From positions 1-7,729 of the forward strand of contig JAPPKT010000587.1 in assembly GCA_028819675.1 (NCBI GenBank): DNA of 7,729 nt, written 5' to 3'. Positions 7,103 through 7,729 of this stretch are shown here, one piece after another (the stretch's first letter is position 1; each line of letters begins with the position of its first letter). Source of the DNA: Caldilineaceae bacterium. GTDB taxonomy: Bacteria; Chloroflexota; Anaerolineae; Caldilineales; Caldilineaceae. The translations under genes were made by a program, and so were the position numbers. The notes under the pieces were generated by a model that worked only from the letters and a program-made list of their open reading frames with translations, was not told the origin of the DNA and made no database searches.

Positions 7103-7459
7103 CTAGTCCCAATCGAGAGCGCCCTTCTTCCATTCATAGAGGAAACCTACCACGAGTACAACGAAAAAGGGAATCATCGCCAATAGGGCAAACAGGCGAA
7201 GGTCTCTCAAGACGGCCGCCCACGGGTAGAGGAAGATTACTTCGATGTCAAAGATCAGAAAGAGCATGGCAACCAGATAGTATTTCACCGGGAATCGCCG
7301 ACGGGCGTCGGCAAAGGGAATGATCCCCGATTCGTATGGCTCCAACTTCTGACTGTTGCGCTCTCGTGGACCTAACAGTGAAGGCAGACCTATGGCAATT
7401 ACGCCGAATCCGGCCGCCAGCAGGATCAGTATGAGAAGTGGCAGATAGTCGCTTGCCAT
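7103..7459 (-). CDS. nuoA: NADH-quinone oxidoreductase subunit A (membrane subunit)
   Basis: NuoA is a small three-helix membrane subunit at the junction of the peripheral and membrane arms, next to NuoH and the quinone channel. The 118-residue protein has hydrophobic segments at about 6-28, 60-84 and 89-109. The family signature lies in the loop and second helix: KLEPYESG (38-45), RRRFPVKYYLVAMLF (53-67) and FDIEVIFLYPWA (70-81), with the conserved acidic residues D71 and E73. The length is normal and the C-terminus (YEWKKGALDWD) is typical. The ATG at 7459 is preceded by AAAAGGG with about 9 bases of spacing. It is the first gene of the operon and follows a strong promoter about 65 bases upstream. 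Confidence 0.97.
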   Translation of the reverse strand: MASDYLPLLILILLAAGFGVIAIGLPSLLGPRERNSQKLEPYESGIIPFADARRRFPVKYYLVAMLFLIFDIEVIFLYPWAAVLRDLRLFALLAMIPFFVVLVVGFLYEWKKGALDWD

Positions 7460-7502
7460 CCCTGTTATCCCTTTTCAGCGTAACTGAAAGGCTTGGGGAA
7501 CT

Positions 7503-7544
7503 GTTCGTGCAATTTTCCACGAACGCATTCATTCTAGCACGAAC
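7503..7544 (-). promoter_or_regulatory. Triple CACGAAC half-site cluster over the promoter start (candidate operator and 5' hairpin)
   Basis: On the plus strand GTTCGTG (7503-7509) and CACGAAC (7518-7524) form a perfect 7-bp inverted repeat with an 8-base spacer. A further copy, CACGAAC at 7538-7544, lies exactly 20 bases from the second, in the same orientation, inside the -35/-10 spacer. With its preceding G, it matches the first half-site over 8 bases. A repressor binding these sites would cover the -10 and +1. In the transcript, the inverted repeat would form a hairpin from the first nucleotide. I do not recognise the motif as a known regulator's site. Confidence 0.5.
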
Positions 7545-7560
7545 CAAAATCTCCTGTCAA
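7531..7560 (-). promoter_or_regulatory. Sigma70-type promoter of the nuo operon
   Basis: On the minus strand TTGACA (7560-7555) is a perfect -35, followed by an 18-base spacer and TAGAAT (7536-7531), five of six matches to the -10. TGC just before it makes an extended -10. The expected start is G at 7524, giving an untranslated leader of about 65 bases before the nuoA ATG. It is the only convincing promoter I found and points at the operon. Confidence 0.7.
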
Positions 7561-7564
7561 AGCC

Positions 7565-7595
7565 CATCGTTATCGATGTGCATCCCAATATTGGG
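7565..7595. promoter_or_regulatory. Two dyads just upstream of the -35
   Basis: CATCG-TTAT-CGATG (7565-7578) is a perfect 5-bp inverted repeat and CCCAATATTGGG (7584-7595) is a perfect 12-bp palindrome. They lie about 5 to 35 bases upstream of the -35 box, where activators of sigma70 promoters commonly bind. The regulator, if any, is unknown. Confidence 0.3.
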
Positions 7596-7729
7596 GCGAA
7601 CTTTCCTATTTCTCCGGAGGCGCCCAACCAATCGTCGCTTCCCATTCCAGTTCCCGCCAGAATAAGCGCCGTCTCTGACTACTAACTGCTGCAGTTCTGG
7701 GCGGTCGGGCCTATTCGGCCCTCCCTTGT
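7596..7729. other. Right-end upstream region, no gene recognised
   Basis: No recognisable gene is present. One minus-strand frame stays open from the window edge to a TGA at 7557, but the 56 residues are basic and resemble no family I know. The region contains two small perfect inverted repeats: AACTGC-T-GCAGTT (7684-7696) and GGGCC-TATTC-GGCCC (7707-7721). The second could be the stem of a terminator of an upstream gene, but no clear T run follows on either strand. Confidence 0.35.

Noticed and set aside
7438..7665. 75-codon plus-strand frame across the nuo promoter
   Set aside because: It overlaps the nuoA start in antisense, covers promoter elements and has no recognisable features.
7557..7727. 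Minus-strand frame open at the right edge, possible tail of an upstream gene
   Set aside because: The 56 residues are basic and match no family known to me. The stop falls inside the -35 box. It cannot be told from chance without sequence to the right.

Overview
The window holds the front part of a respiratory complex I (NADH:quinone oxidoreductase, nuo) operon, entirely on the minus strand and read from right to left: nuoA, nuoB, a fused nuoCD, a fused nuoEF, a Uma2-family (PD-(D/E)XK nuclease-like) gene, then the first 555 codons of nuoG, which runs off the left edge. All iron-sulfur cluster ligand motifs expected in the visible subunits are present: N2 in NuoB, N1a in the NuoE part, N3 in the NuoF part, and N1b, N4, N5 and the optional N7 in NuoG. 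The quinone-site His and Tyr of NuoD are also present. The complex therefore looks functional and should accept electrons from NADH. The membrane pump subunits (nuoH to nuoN) are not visible and would lie past the left edge.

Organism: the DNA is moderately GC-rich (hand-counted 60-base lines in the nuo genes give 58-65%). The subunit sequences resemble bacterial complex I of the Chloroflexota/Thermus type, for example the KLEPYESG motif of NuoA, the N7 ligands of NuoG and the DMGVLPD motif of NuoG. Uma2 genes are especially numerous in Chloroflexota and Cyanobacteria. My best guess is a Chloroflexota bacterium (Anaerolineae- or Caldilinea-like), held with only moderate confidence because it rests on motif resemblance rather than alignment.

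Layout: positions 7460-7729 are the upstream control region. It has a strong sigma70-type promoter (TTGACA, 18 nt, TGC-TAGAAT), three copies of a CACGAAC half-site around the -10 and +1, and further dyads upstream of the -35. nuoA (7103-7459) is followed by a 149-base gap, nuoB (6426-6953), a 114-base gap with a small hairpin, nuoCD (4461-6311), a 67-base gap, nuoEF (2417-4393), the Uma2 gene (1714-2406, only 10 bases after nuoEF), a 48-base gap with a weak terminator-like element, and nuoG (1-1665, partial).

What stands out is (i) two subunit fusions, NuoC-NuoD and NuoE-NuoF, (ii) a lower-GC Uma2 gene placed between the NADH-dehydrogenase module genes nuoEF and nuoG, with a ribosome binding site overlapping the nuoEF stop codon, and (iii) an elaborate promoter whose predicted transcript would begin exactly at a 7-bp hairpin. 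I saw no RNA genes, CRISPR arrays, insertion sequences or defence systems.
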